A stretch of DNA of 64,000 nt from Bog-756 sp963824645 (GCA_963824645.1 CAWGQC010000005.1:124001-188000), one strand, 5' to 3'; numbered from the stretch's first letter, positions 16,796 through 26,317 are shown. The notes: generated by a model from the letters alone, not told the origin. Program-made: numbers and translations.

Positions 16796-18048
16796 ATGTC
16801 GGGACGCAAGAAAGTCATGCCGGTACGGGGGGCGGCCGTAACGGCATCTGTGGTGGGAACCGTGATGTTTTCCCTGGTCACAGTGGTTGTGCCCCTGGGC
16901 CGGGCCGCCGCTGCCGCTGTCCCGGTCTCTCATGCCGTGTCGGCGTCCATCCCCGGCGATTTCTGGCTGGCCACCCCGGGCGGCAATGTCTATGCCTTTG
17001 GTGTACCCAACTACGGATCCCCCGGGGTCCCGCTCAACAAACCGATCGTCAACGTGGTCCCGACCCGGGAGACGCCGGCTATTGGATGGTCGCATCCGAC
17101 GGCGGCGTCTTCTCCTACGGCAACGCCCATTTCTTCGGTTCGACCGGCAACATCGCCCTCAACAAGCCCATCGTGGCCATGGCCCCCACCCCCGACCAGC
17201 AGGGTTACTGGCTGGTGGCCTCGGACGGGGGCGTCTTCTCCTTCGGTGACGCCCATTTCTATGGTTCGACCGGCAACATCGTGCTTAACCGACCCATCGT
17301 GTCCATGACGCCAACCGCGGACGGCAAGGGCTACTGGCTGGTGGCGTCGGACGGGGGCGTCTTCTCCTTCGGTGACGCCGTGTTTCACGGCTCGACGGGC
17401 AGCATTGTCCTCAACAAGCCCATTGTTTCCATGGACGCCATGCCCGATGAGGGCGGTTACTGGCTGCTGGCGTCGGACGGCGGCGTGTTCGCCTTCGGTG
17501 ATGCCACGTTCCATGGCTCGACGGCCAGTGACCCCGAGGATCCGGTCGAGCGTCTGATGACGACATCGACCGGGGAGGGCTACTGGATCGTCCAGCAGAA
17601 CGGGACGGCCACCGCCTTCGGCGATGCCGTCTCACGGGCCACACCCACCACCGCCCTTCTGTTTTCGGCGGACACGCCGGGAGACGCCGCCGTCCTGTTC
17701 GCCTTCCAACAGTTGGGAAAGCCCTACATATGGGGCGGGAACGGGCCGGCGGGCTACGACTGCTCCGGACTGGCGCTGGCGGCGTGGACCCACGGTGCCG
17801 GTGTGGAGTTCGCCCGGGTGGCCGACGACCAGTACCACACGGCCGGTGTACCGGTGTCCATGGATGCTCTCCAGGCCGGTGATCTGGTGTTCTGGGGAAC
17901 CGACGCCAGCGACTGGACAACCGTCTACCACACCGCCATCTACGTGGGCGGTGGCCGAATCGTGGAGGCGACAGGCGACGTGGTCCAGCTCAACGAACTG
18001 GACCAGTGGGGTACGAGCAACCTGATGCCCAACGGAAGACGGCCCTGA
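16796..18048 (+). pseudogene. Secreted NlpC/P60 cell-wall hydrolase with GYWLVASDGG repeats, frameshifted
   Basis: The signal peptide and first repeat (DFWLATPGGNVYAFG... NKPIVNVVPT) are in one frame from the ATG at 16796. From about 17066 the protein continues in the -1 frame (GDAGYWMVASDGGVFSYG). Four more ~33-residue repeats follow, then an NlpC/P60 domain with the catalytic Cys in DCSG, His in VYHTAIYV and a GGGRIVEA end. NlpC/P60 enzymes cut peptidoglycan stem peptides. Repeat spacing is restored by adding one C to the CCC run at 17064-17066. So the gene carries a 1-nt deletion, is phase-variable, or reflects a sequence error. Total about 417 residues if repaired. Confidence 0.8.
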
Positions 18049-18137
18049 CCCTTCGTCGGCATAGGGCTCGGAAGGCCCGGTAACGACGAGCACCGGTGAC
18101 GCCCCGGCGTCGCCCCGGGTCGACAATTTGTGGAACG

Positions 18138-19658
18138 GTGTCGGAGGTGAATCCCCCGCCTCCGTCGGGAGCCGGCGCCGAACCCGCGCCTGGGCTCCAC
18201 ACCCACTCCCCTGGCGGACGCTGGGTGATCGTGGCGACCGTGCTCGGTTCGGGAATGGCGGCGGTGGACGCCACCGTGGTCGGGATCGCCCTCCCCACCA
18301 TCGGCCGAGACTTCCACGCCTCGCTGGGAACACTGCAGTGGGTGGTCACCGGCTATACCCTGACCCTGGCCTCCCTGCTCCTGCTGGCCGGTTCGCTGGG
18401 CGACCGATTCGGTCGGAAGCGGGTGTTCATGATCGGGGTGGCCTGGTTCGCCCTGGCCTCGGCGGCATGCTCGCTCGCCACCGGATCCGGCCAGCTCATC
18501 GCCACCCGCATCCTCCAGGGGGTGGGTGGGGCTCTGCTCACGCCCGGGAGCCTGGCCATTCTGGAGGCCTCGTTCGCCGCCGAGGACCGCAGCGAGGCCA
18601 TCGGCAGCTGGTCCGGATGGGGCGGGGTGGCCACCGCCGCCGGTCCGCTCATCGGCGGCTATCTCATCGCCGCCGCCTCGTGGCGTTGGATCTTTCTGAT
18701 CAACGTCCCCCTGGGCGTGGCCGTTCTGGTGGCTTCGGCCCGCCACGTTCCCGAGTCGAGCAATCCATCGGCCGGCGGACGCATCGACGTCCTCGGCGCC
18801 CTCCTGGCCACCGTTTCGCTCGGCTCGGTCACCTTCACGCTCATCGACGGACCGTCGAAGGGGTGGACGTCACCGGGTGTCGTGACCACGCTGGTGGTCG
18901 GAGTGGTCGGGACCATCGCCTTCCTGCTGGTCGAGCACCGCTCCGCTGCGCCCATGCTCCCGCTCCACTTCTTCACCCACCGGCAGTTCGCGGTGACCAA
19001 CGCGGTCACCTTCGTCGTCTATGCCGGCCTCGGTGGCGCCCTCTTTCTGCTTCCGGTGACCCTCCAGGTGGTCAACCATTACTCCCCTCTCGAGTCCGGT
19101 CTGGCCCTCCTGCCCCTGACCGTGGTCATGCTGGTGCTGTCGGCCCGGTCGGGCCGCCTGGCCGCGTCGATCGGGCCCCGCCTCCAGATGAGCGTGGGCC
19201 CGGTGGTGGTCGGTCTGGGCCTGGTCCTTCTGGTCCGCGTGCCGAGTAGTGCGTCCTACCTATCGGGGGTCTTTCCGGCCGTCATGATCATCGCTCTCGG
19301 ATTGGCCACGACGGTCGCCCCGTTGACCGCCACCGCCCTGGGTTCTTTGGCCCCGGACAACGCCGGCGTGGCTTCCGCCGTCAACAACGACGTGGCCCGT
19401 ATCGGCAGCCTCATCGCCGTGGCTGTACTGCCGGCATTGGGAGGGATCAGCGGATCGAGCTACCTCCATCCCCTGACGCTGGCCCACGGTTTCGAAAGGG
19501 CGACGGTCATTGCCGGATCGTGGTGTGTCCTGGGCGGGGTGGGCGCCGCCATCGGCATCAGAAATCCGACCGCCGGGACCGCCCAAACGCCGGCTGACAC
19601 CTCCGGCACCCGTTACTGCGCCCTGGAGGCCACCCCCCTCCGCCGGAGCTCGGCCTGA
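18138..19658 (+). CDS. MFS transporter, DHA2 (EmrB/QacA) drug-export family
   Basis: About 506 residues and ~14 hydrophobic segments, as in DHA2 exporters. Motif A appears as LAGSLGDRFGRKRVF, motif B as RILQGVGGALLTPGSLAI, motif C-like as GWGGVATAAGPLIGG, and VDATVVGIALPTI is in TM1. It exports small molecules using the proton gradient; the substrate is unknown. Several GTG codons (18096, 18138, 18147) could start it; 18138 is a compromise because none has a strong ribosome site. Confidence 0.85.
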   Translation: MSEVNPPPPSGAGAEPAPGLHTHSPGGRWVIVATVLGSGMAAVDATVVGIALPTIGRDFHASLGTLQWVVTGYTLTLASLLLLAGSLGDRFGRKRVFMIGVAWFALASAACSLATGSGQLIATRILQGVGGALLTPGSLAILEASFAAEDRSEAIGSWSGWGGVATAAGPLIGGYLIAAASWRWIFLINVPLGVAVLVASARHVPESSNPSAGGRIDVLGALLATVSLGSVTFTLIDGPSKGWTSPGVVTTLVVGVVGTIAFLLVEHRSAAPMLPLHFFTHRQFAVTNAVTFVVYAGLGGALFLLPVTLQVVNHYSPLESGLALLPLTVVMLVLSARSGRLAASIGPRLQMSVGPVVVGLGLVLLVRVPSSASYLSGVFPAVMIIALGLATTVAPLTATALGSLAPDNAGVASAVNNDVARIGSLIAVAVLPALGGISGSSYLHPLTLAHGFERATVIAGSWCVLGGVGAAIGIRNPTAGTAQTPADTSGTRYCALEATPLRRSSA

Positions 19659-19759
19659 CGGCAGGGTGGGTGGCCGCTTGACAGGGTCACCGGGTGGCCG
19701 CGCACACTGCGGTGCGGGGCGGGTGCCTGTCCCCGATCTCCCGAGGAGAGCAGACCGTC

Positions 19760-20791
19760 ATGTCATCGAATGTTGTGAGATTCGGGGTACTGGGGGCGGC
19801 ACGGATCACACCGGCCGCTCTCCTCCGGCCCGCTGCGGCCAATCGGGAGGTGGCGGTCGATCTGGTGGGAGCCCGGGATGCCCATCGGGCCGCCGCCTTT
19901 GCTGCCCGTCACCGGATCCCGAGGGTGGCGGACGGCTACCGGGCCGTCGTCGAGGATCCCGATATCGATGCCGTCTACATCCCCCTACCCAACAGCCTCC
20001 ACGGCCCCTGGACGCTGGCCGCCCTCGAGGCCGGCAAGCACGTCCTGTGCGAGAAGCCCTTCACGGCCAATGCCGAGGAGGCCCGGGGCGTGGCCGAGGC
20101 GGCCGATGCGGCGGCCCAGAGGTCAGGGTTGGTGGTGATGGAGGCCTTCCACTACCGCTATCACCCCTTGGCCCACCGCATGCGAGAGATAGTGACCGGC
20201 GGCGAGCTGGGCACGGTGGCCCACATCGAGGCGTGGCTGTGCGCCCCGATCGTCAAGAAGTCGGACATCCGGTACCAGAGCGGCCTGGCCGGAGGCGCCA
20301 TGATGGACATGGGCTCCTACGTGGTCAACATGGCCCGCATGCTGAGCGGCGAGGAGCCCACCGTGGCGTCGGCTCGGGCCAAGCTCCACGATCCCGAGAT
20401 CGACCGGGCCATGTCGGCGGATCTGCAGTTTCCCAGTGGGGCGACGGCCACCGTGCACTGCTCCATGTGGTCCTCCTCCCTCCTGCGGGTGGCTGTCCGG
20501 GTCACCGGGGACGGCGGCGAGCTCTCCGTGCTCAATCCTGTCGCCCCCCAGTTCGCCAGCTGGCTGACCGTGCGGTCGGATGGCACCCGCCGCCACGAGA
20601 TCCCGGCTCGACGACCGACCTATGACTACCAGCTGGATGCCTTCTGTGATGCGGTGCTACGGGGGCGTCCGGTGGCCACCACAGCCCATGACGCGGTGGC
20701 CAACATGACGGTGATCGATGCCGTGTACCGTGCTGCCAACATGCGCCCCCGAGGATCATCATCCGAGGGACAAGGAGTCGAACAACCATGA
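19760..20791 (+). CDS. Gfo/Idh/MocA family oxidoreductase
   Basis: A 343-residue NAD(P)-dependent sugar-type dehydrogenase. RFGVLGAARI is the Rossmann start, and AGKHVLCEKPFT carries the catalytic Lys of the EKP motif. The ATG at 19760 follows GAGGAGA at ~9 nt. Its stop overlaps the next gene's start (ATGA at 20788-20791), so the two are translationally coupled. The partner is a sphingosine-phosphate-lyase-like enzyme, which suggests a shared pathway on a long-chain or polyol-type substrate, not identifiable further. Confidence 0.85.
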   Translation: MSSNVVRFGVLGAARITPAALLRPAAANREVAVDLVGARDAHRAAAFAARHRIPRVADGYRAVVEDPDIDAVYIPLPNSLHGPWTLAALEAGKHVLCEKPFTANAEEARGVAEAADAAAQRSGLVVMEAFHYRYHPLAHRMREIVTGGELGTVAHIEAWLCAPIVKKSDIRYQSGLAGGAMMDMGSYVVNMARMLSGEEPTVASARAKLHDPEIDRAMSADLQFPSGATATVHCSMWSSSLLRVAVRVTGDGGELSVLNPVAPQFASWLTVRSDGTRRHEIPARRPTYDYQLDAFCDAVLRGRPVATTAHDAVANMTVIDAVYRAANMRPRGSSSEGQGVEQP

Positions 20792-22179
20792 GCACTTTTC
20801 CGTACCAGGACCGCTTCACCGTGCACCGCACCTTTCCCGAACAGGGCACGCCCCGTTCCGAGCTGCTCGACGCTCTACGGACCATGGCCAAGGAGGAGGA
20901 CGCGTCCTGGGAGTCGGGGAAATGCTCGGGCACCATGTACTGCGGGGACCATGACCACTATGCATTCTTGAACCAGGCGTTCGGCCTGTTCGCCCACGTC
21001 AACGTGCTCCAGCGCGACATCTGCCCCAGCGCCACCAAGTTCGAGGCCGAGATCATCGCCATGACCCTCGATCTGCTCCACGCCGACGCCGTCACCGATA
21101 CCGATCCGGCCGGACTGGTGGCCACCGGCGGCACCGGGAGCATTTGCCATGCCATGCTCGCCTACCGCGAGGACGCGGCACAAAGGCGGGGCATCCGACG
21201 GCCCAATGTCATCAAACCCGAGACCGCCCATCCGGCATTCGACAAGGCCTGCCACCTCTTCGGCATCGACTTGAAAGTGGCGCCGGTCGATCCGGTCAGC
21301 ACCCAGGTGGACACCGAGTGGGTCGCGGCCAACATCGATGCGGACACCATCGCCATCATCGGATCGGCCTGCAATTATGGATACGGAACCATCGATCCCA
21401 TCGGGCCGTTGTCGGATATCGCCCTCGAGAAGGGGGTCGGACTGCACGTGGACGGCTGCCTGGGTGGATTCATCCTGCCCTTCGGCCAGGAGCTGGGCTA
21501 CGACATCCCCGTGTTCGACTACCGCCACCCCGGCGTGACCTCGATGTCGGCGGACACCCACAAGTACGGCTACGCCCTCAAGGGCACGTCGGTCCTCACC
21601 TTCCGGGAGAAGTCCCTGCGCGACGCCCAGTACTTCTTCCTCACCGGTTGGAGCGGTGGCAAGTACTGCTCCCCGGGCATGGAGGGTTCCCGCTCGGGCG
21701 GACTGATCGCCGCCACCTGGGCGGCCATGATTCAGCTGGGACGGGAGGGCTACCGCCGGTATGCCCGTCAGATATTCGAGACGGCCGCGGCCATGCAGGA
21801 ATCGGTCCGCGGTCACCCGGAGCTGCGCATTCTGGGCAGCCCTACATTTCTGTTCAGCTTCACCTCCGATGAATTCGACATCTACCTGGTCAATGACTTC
21901 ATGCGTCAGCGGGGCTGGCGCTTCAACGGGCAGCAGTACCCGAACGCCCTCCATATGGCGGTCACCCGGCCACAGACCCGGCCCGGGCTGACCGAGACGT
22001 TCGCCACCGACCTGGCCGACGGTGTGGCCTACGCCCGGGCTCATGTCGGGGAAGAACCGGCCTCGGGGGCCATCTACGGCGGCGTGGCCGGCGGGTTGAC
22101 CGACGAGGCCGACGGCTTCATCAGGATGGTGATGGCCGACATGATGGACACCCAGCAGGCCATTCCGGCCGACGCCTGA
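20788..22179 (+). CDS. PLP-dependent lyase, sphingosine-1-phosphate-lyase-like
   Basis: A 463-residue group II PLP enzyme. It resembles sphingosine-1-phosphate lyase along its length: SGTMYCGD, ICPSATKFEAEI, GLVATGGTGSI, ETAHPAFDKA, HVDGCLGGFI, VTSMSADTHKYGYA (Schiff-base Lys K259), SPGMEGSRSGG and a C-terminal HMAVT. The eukaryotic enzyme cleaves phosphorylated long-chain bases to an aldehyde and phosphoethanolamine. No N-terminal membrane segment is present, as in bacterial homologues. A tyrosine/aspartate decarboxylase-like role is an alternative. It is coupled by ATGA overlap to a Gfo/Idh oxidoreductase. Confidence 0.8.
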   Translation: MSTFPYQDRFTVHRTFPEQGTPRSELLDALRTMAKEEDASWESGKCSGTMYCGDHDHYAFLNQAFGLFAHVNVLQRDICPSATKFEAEIIAMTLDLLHADAVTDTDPAGLVATGGTGSICHAMLAYREDAAQRRGIRRPNVIKPETAHPAFDKACHLFGIDLKVAPVDPVSTQVDTEWVAANIDADTIAIIGSACNYGYGTIDPIGPLSDIALEKGVGLHVDGCLGGFILPFGQELGYDIPVFDYRHPGVTSMSADTHKYGYALKGTSVLTFREKSLRDAQYFFLTGWSGGKYCSPGMEGSRSGGLIAATWAAMIQLGREGYRRYARQIFETAAAMQESVRGHPELRILGSPTFLFSFTSDEFDIYLVNDFMRQRGWRFNGQQYPNALHMAVTRPQTRPGLTETFATDLADGVAYARAHVGEEPASGAIYGGVAGGLTDEADGFIRMVMADMMDTQQAIPADA

Positions 22180-22296
22180 ACCCCCGCGGGCCGGCCACCC
22201 TTCACTGGCGGCGGTAGACGCTGCCTCCCACCCCGACCCGGTTTGCACTGCCCGGCTACGACATATCGGTGGCCCAGTCCCAAAGGTCTCTGTCGC

Positions 22297-24105
22297 TCAC
22301 CGGGCCCGTTCCGTCGACTCAATGGTCGCCTTGGGAGCAAAGTGGCCTCGTCCGCCCGCCCCGGACAGGGACGCACCCCGTAGGGGTGCCGGTCCGGGCC
22401 GTCCCAACAGAAATCCCTGAGCCTCGTCGCAACCCACCTCCCGCACGGCCCGCAACTCGTCCTCGGTCTCGATACCCTCTGCCACCACGACCATGCCCAG
22501 CTGGTGGGCCAGTTGGACCACGCTGGACACGATGGTGAGATCGGCCACCGACGACCCCAGGCCACCGACGAAGCGACGATCGACCTTGATCCGATCGATG
22601 GGCAGGCTCCGCAGGTGAAGCAACGAGGCATAGCCGGTGCCGAAGTCGTCGAGGGCCACACGTACACCCAGCTGTCTGATCCTGCCCATCACCGCCGCCA
22701 GCTCGACGCTGTCGGCGACCAGCATCGACTCTGACACCTCGAGGACCAGAGCATCGCCTCCGAGGCAGGAAAGGGTCAGGGCGTCACGCACATCCTCCAG
22801 GAAGTGGGCGTCCTGGAATTGATGGGCGGACACATTGACCGACACGGCCAACGATGCCCCGTGGTCGTGGCGCCACTCCCGGCACTGACCGAGAACCTCA
22901 TTCAACACCCACCGCCCCACGGGTACGATCTCGCCGCTCCGCTCGAGCAGGGGAATGAAGTCGAAAGGAGAGATGGTCCCGAGCTCGGGGTGGTTCCAGC
23001 GCAACAGCGCCTCCATCCCCACCATCTGACCCTCCACCGTGAACAAGGGCTGGTAATGGACCACCATCTGGCCCAGCTGATGTGCGCTACGAAGATCGTG
23101 GACCAGCTGATTCCGGCGGCGCTTTTCGGCCCCGATGGCCTCGCTATAGAACTCGAAACGTGCGGATCCGCGCCGTTTGGCCTGGTACATGGCGGCATCG
23201 GCGCACGACAGACTCACTTCGGGATCTCGACCGGCCACCACATCGGCGATGCCGATGCTCACCGATGTGAACAGGTGCCGGTCACCCACCACCACCGGTG
23301 CCAACATGGTCCGGTGGATGCGCTCGGCCAGCGAGCGGGCGGTCCCCTCGGGATCATCGAGGTCCATGGCCAGGACAACGAACTCGTCGCCGCCCAGGCG
23401 GGCCACCGTGTCCGAGGCCCTGACCAATTCGTTGAGTCGGGCCGCTACCGTCACCAGTATCTGGTCGCCGGCGGAATGGCCGAACCGGTCGTTGATGGCC
23501 TTGAAGTTGTCGATATCCAAGAAGAGCAGGATGGCCCCGGTGTCCTTGCGATCCATCGAGGAGGCGGCGTAGCCCAGGCGATCCGTCAGCAGGGCCCGAT
23601 TGGGGAGGCCGGTCAGTTGGTCGTGCAGAGCCTGATGGGCGAGCAAAGCCTGCTCCTGACGGAGTTTTTGCTGGAGGGTTCGGCGAGTCGCATCGAACTC
23701 CCGGACGATGCGGACCAGGCTGCCGTCACAGCTCAGTCGGACCACGTGGCAGGCCAGGTCGACCACGTCCGGCGCCACCCGCAGCTTCTGGCCCTCCTCG
23801 ATGATCACCGCCGTGGTCGTGTCGCGCCAGGCCAGGTAAGCCTTGGCCACGTCGCCCAACTCGGCATTTTCCAGAATGGCACGCTCCCCCTGTCCGGACA
23901 GGACGGCTTCGTCGTCGGGCGAGGCGACCTCGTCGGTGGCCAGCCAGTGGCCGATCAGATGGGTGGCCAGTCGGGAGGTGGCAAAGGCCTCGCCGGCCAG
24001 CTCAGTGGCGAAAGCACGGTCGACGAGGTTGCCCACCTCGTCGGCGCGCCCCTGCAGTGCCCGTCCCAGTGCCACCCGGTCATCGCTCACCGCCACCGCC
24101 GACAC
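22297..24105 (-). CDS. Soluble GGDEF-EAL c-di-GMP turnover protein
   Basis: 602 residues. The N-terminal ~150 residues are helical, with no membrane segments and a possible haem-free globin/RsbR-like sensor fold; this part is unrecognised. The GGDEF domain has an intact GGDEF (238-242) and an inhibitory I-site RASD (229-232). The EAL domain has EAL at 365-367, EVSES, DDFGTGY and EGIE, so both activities look possible. The GTG start at 24105 has a weak ribosome site, and in-frame GTGs lie 9 and 15 nt downstream. It starts 16 nt after the stop of another GGDEF-EAL gene and is probably co-transcribed with it from the 26138-26165 promoter. Confidence 0.9.
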   Translation of the reverse strand: MSAVAVSDDRVALGRALQGRADEVGNLVDRAFATELAGEAFATSRLATHLIGHWLATDEVASPDDEAVLSGQGERAILENAELGDVAKAYLAWRDTTTAVIIEEGQKLRVAPDVVDLACHVVRLSCDGSLVRIVREFDATRRTLQQKLRQEQALLAHQALHDQLTGLPNRALLTDRLGYAASSMDRKDTGAILLFLDIDNFKAINDRFGHSAGDQILVTVAARLNELVRASDTVARLGGDEFVVLAMDLDDPEGTARSLAERIHRTMLAPVVVGDRHLFTSVSIGIADVVAGRDPEVSLSCADAAMYQAKRRGSARFEFYSEAIGAEKRRRNQLVHDLRSAHQLGQMVVHYQPLFTVEGQMVGMEALLRWNHPELGTISPFDFIPLLERSGEIVPVGRWVLNEVLGQCREWRHDHGASLAVSVNVSAHQFQDAHFLEDVRDALTLSCLGGDALVLEVSESMLVADSVELAAVMGRIRQLGVRVALDDFGTGYASLLHLRSLPIDRIKVDRRFVGGLGSSVADLTIVSSVVQLAHQLGMVVVAEGIETEDELRAVREVGCDEAQGFLLGRPGPAPLRGASLSGAGGRGHFAPKATIESTERAR

Positions 24106-24121
24106 CTCGATTCTGATCCGG

Positions 24122-26131
24122 TCATCGTGGCGGTACCGATGTCAGAGCACTCGTCGATACCTCCTGTGGCTCTCCACCGCCACCGCCACCCTCGCCGTTA
24201 GCCAACGCACCGCCGTACTCCTTGAGCCAACCCCAGAACAAGTCGGCCGGCATGGGGCGAGCCAGGTAGTAGCCCTGGGCACGGTCGCATCCCAATTCCT
24301 TCAATTGCTCCCAGGTCGTGCTGTCCTCCACCCCTTCGGCCACCGTCTGCAGGCCGAGGTTGCGGGCCAGGTCGACCACCGACCGGACAATGACGGCATC
24401 GTGACGTTCATTGGCCATGTCCTGGACGAAGGCGCGATCGATCTTGAGCTCGTGCACCGGAAGATCTCGCAGATAGGCCAGAGACGAGTACCCCGTGCCG
24501 AAGTCATCGATGGAGATGGTGACGCCCATCTGGGCCAGATCGGTCAGGACGCGACGGGCCCGCTTGGGATCGGTCATGATGATCGTCTCGGTATTTTCGA
24601 GATTGAGCAGGTAGGGCGGAACGTCGCTGCGAACGAGCGCTTCCCGTACCGACTCGATGAGCGAGGCGTCGAGAAGGCTGCGGGTGGACAGGTTCACAGC
24701 GATCGACAGCTCGGACGGGTCATCGGGTCCGGCGGCCTCGATCCACCGGCGGCACTGACGGAGGGCCTCGTTGATGACCCATTCGGTCATGGGTTCAATG
24801 AGACCGGTCCGCTCTGCCTCGGGGATGAACCGGTCGGGATAGAGCAGTCCACGGGTCGGGTGCTGCCAGCGGACCAACGCCTCTGCTCCCAGGACCCGTC
24901 CGGTGGTGAGTGATGCCTTGGGCTGGTAATGGAGAACGAACTCGTCGCGGGTCACGGCGTTACGCAATTCACCCAGCATGGCCACCCGGGCCGGAGTGTT
25001 CACATTGAGGTCGTCGGTGTAGACGACCACGCTGGCTTGCGAGTCCTTAGCCACGTACATGGCCACGTCTGCACGTTGGAGCAGAAAATCTGCGGTGTTC
25101 CCGTCGGTCGGAGCCATCGAGATCCCACAGCTTGCCTCGATGCCCAAAATGTTCCCTTCCACTTCGAAGGGCTCCTCCAGAACTCTGATGATCCGCTCCG
25201 CCACCTTGACGGCTGCGGCTTCGTCGGCGATCTTGGGCAGGAGCACGCAGAATTCGTCGCCACCGAGCCGGGCCAGCGTGTCGCCGGCCCGCAGGGCGGT
25301 TCTCACCCGCGGCCCGACCTCGATCAGCACCTGGTCGCCGTACTTGTGACCCATGGTGTCGTTGATCTCCTTGAAACGATCGAGATCGAAGAGAAGCACG
25401 GCGGACCACTCGCTGTCGCCACCGGTCAGGACCTCGTCCGTCCTCTCGTAGAAGAAGGCACGATTGGGGAGGCCGGTCAGCATGTCGTACCGGGCCTGAT
25501 GGGCCAGAAGGGATTCCGCCGCTTCCTTATTGGCACCGGTGGCTCCGGCCATGCGGATCACGATGGCCACCACACAGGCGCCCAGCGCCCCGATGGCTTC
25601 TGCCTGCCCGCGTTGGAGGAAGGACGGAATGGCGGCGATCCAGATGAGATATTGGGCCACCAGGATATTGAGAGCGGTGAGAAGGAGGACCGGGCGCCAC
25701 ATGGACGACCCACTCAGCTCGATCTCCTGGAGGGCGACGAAGGCGTAGGCCATGCCCAGTACCGGCCCCCACCCGGTCATGTAGATGACGGTGGTGACGG
25801 CCAGGACATAGACGGCCAGACGGAGGTAACACTTGACCGACATGGGCGGGGCCGAGTGCCACGGCTGCACCAGGTACGAAAGGGTGAGCGAGCCTCCGAT
25901 GGCCACCAGATAGGCCCAGACGGGCAGGGTGGCCACCAGCCCGTAGGCCCGGAACAGGATGAGCACCCCCAGAGCCACCGGACCGACCACATAGCTGAGG
26001 ACGATGGGCGAGAGGCTCTTGGGACCCGACCGGCCTTCGGCCCACCTGACGGTGGGATCGCTGGTCGGCCGCGGCCCAGTGGGTCGGGCCCCCCCGGCCC
26101 CCGCGGACCCCTCAGATGGCGTGATTCCCAC
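24122..26131 (-). CDS. Membrane GGDEF-EAL c-di-GMP turnover protein
   Basis: 669 residues from the GTG at 26131, chosen because a sigma-28-type -10 box ends 6 nt upstream; the ATG at 26182 would lie upstream of that promoter. About six transmembrane segments (residues ~40-195) precede GGDEF at ~290-294 with I-site RAGD, and an EAL domain (AEALVRW, NTETI, DDFGTGY, EGVED). The catalytic residues of both domains look intact. A Gly/Glu-rich tail (GEGGGGGGEP) ends the protein. It heads a two-gene operon with the soluble GGDEF-EAL protein downstream. Confidence 0.9.
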   Translation of the reverse strand: MGITPSEGSAGAGGARPTGPRPTSDPTVRWAEGRSGPKSLSPIVLSYVVGPVALGVLILFRAYGLVATLPVWAYLVAIGGSLTLSYLVQPWHSAPPMSVKCYLRLAVYVLAVTTVIYMTGWGPVLGMAYAFVALQEIELSGSSMWRPVLLLTALNILVAQYLIWIAAIPSFLQRGQAEAIGALGACVVAIVIRMAGATGANKEAAESLLAHQARYDMLTGLPNRAFFYERTDEVLTGGDSEWSAVLLFDLDRFKEINDTMGHKYGDQVLIEVGPRVRTALRAGDTLARLGGDEFCVLLPKIADEAAAVKVAERIIRVLEEPFEVEGNILGIEASCGISMAPTDGNTADFLLQRADVAMYVAKDSQASVVVYTDDLNVNTPARVAMLGELRNAVTRDEFVLHYQPKASLTTGRVLGAEALVRWQHPTRGLLYPDRFIPEAERTGLIEPMTEWVINEALRQCRRWIEAAGPDDPSELSIAVNLSTRSLLDASLIESVREALVRSDVPPYLLNLENTETIIMTDPKRARRVLTDLAQMGVTISIDDFGTGYSSLAYLRDLPVHELKIDRAFVQDMANERHDAVIVRSVVDLARNLGLQTVAEGVEDSTTWEQLKELGCDRAQGYYLARPMPADLFWGWLKEYGGALANGEGGGGGGEPQEVSTSALTSVPPR

Positions 26132-26137
26132 GATTGG

Positions 26138-26165
26138 GTATCGGCATCCGGGCACTGGTACTTGA
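26138..26165 (-). promoter_or_regulatory. Sigma-28-type promoter, TCAA-N16-GCCGATAC, leaderless GTG
   Basis: On the minus strand TCAA (26165-26162), 16 nt, then GCCGATAC (26145-26138; 7/8 to GCCGATAA). The GTG start of the GGDEF-EAL gene follows after only 6 nt, so the transcript would begin at or next to the start codon. Confidence 0.5.
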
Positions 26166-26217
26166 GGGACGAAACCGGCCACAGCCAGGGACTATTCGCT
26201 CGCGTCGCCGGTAACCA

Positions 26218-26260
26218 CCCTCCCCGCGGTGGCCCGGGGCCTCCCGCACCGCGGGGAGGG
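26218..26260. promoter_or_regulatory. Perfect 14-bp inverted repeat between divergent genes
   Basis: The arm CCCTCCCCGCGGTG (26218-26231) is exactly mirrored at 26247-26260 across a 15-nt spacer. It lies in the 186-bp gap between the divergent GGDEF-EAL operon and the quinone oxidoreductase gene, 57 nt before the latter's ATG. It could be an operator for a dimeric repressor or a strong hairpin. No T-run follows. Confidence 0.45.
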
Positions 26261-26317
26261 CCACGCCATTCCCACTGTCTAGAGTGAGCCTCCGGTGCGA
26301 CGGATCGGAGTACGACC

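Noticed and set aside
15736..17060. Upstream continuation of the NlpC/P60 frame
   Set aside because: It runs antisense through the esterase and is Arg/Gly-rich; the signal peptide is in another frame, showing a frameshift instead.
19678..19706. TTGACA as a -35 for the Gfo/Idh operon
   Set aside because: The -35 is perfect, but no acceptable -10 lies 16-18 nt downstream; the nearest (CACACT) is at 19 nt.
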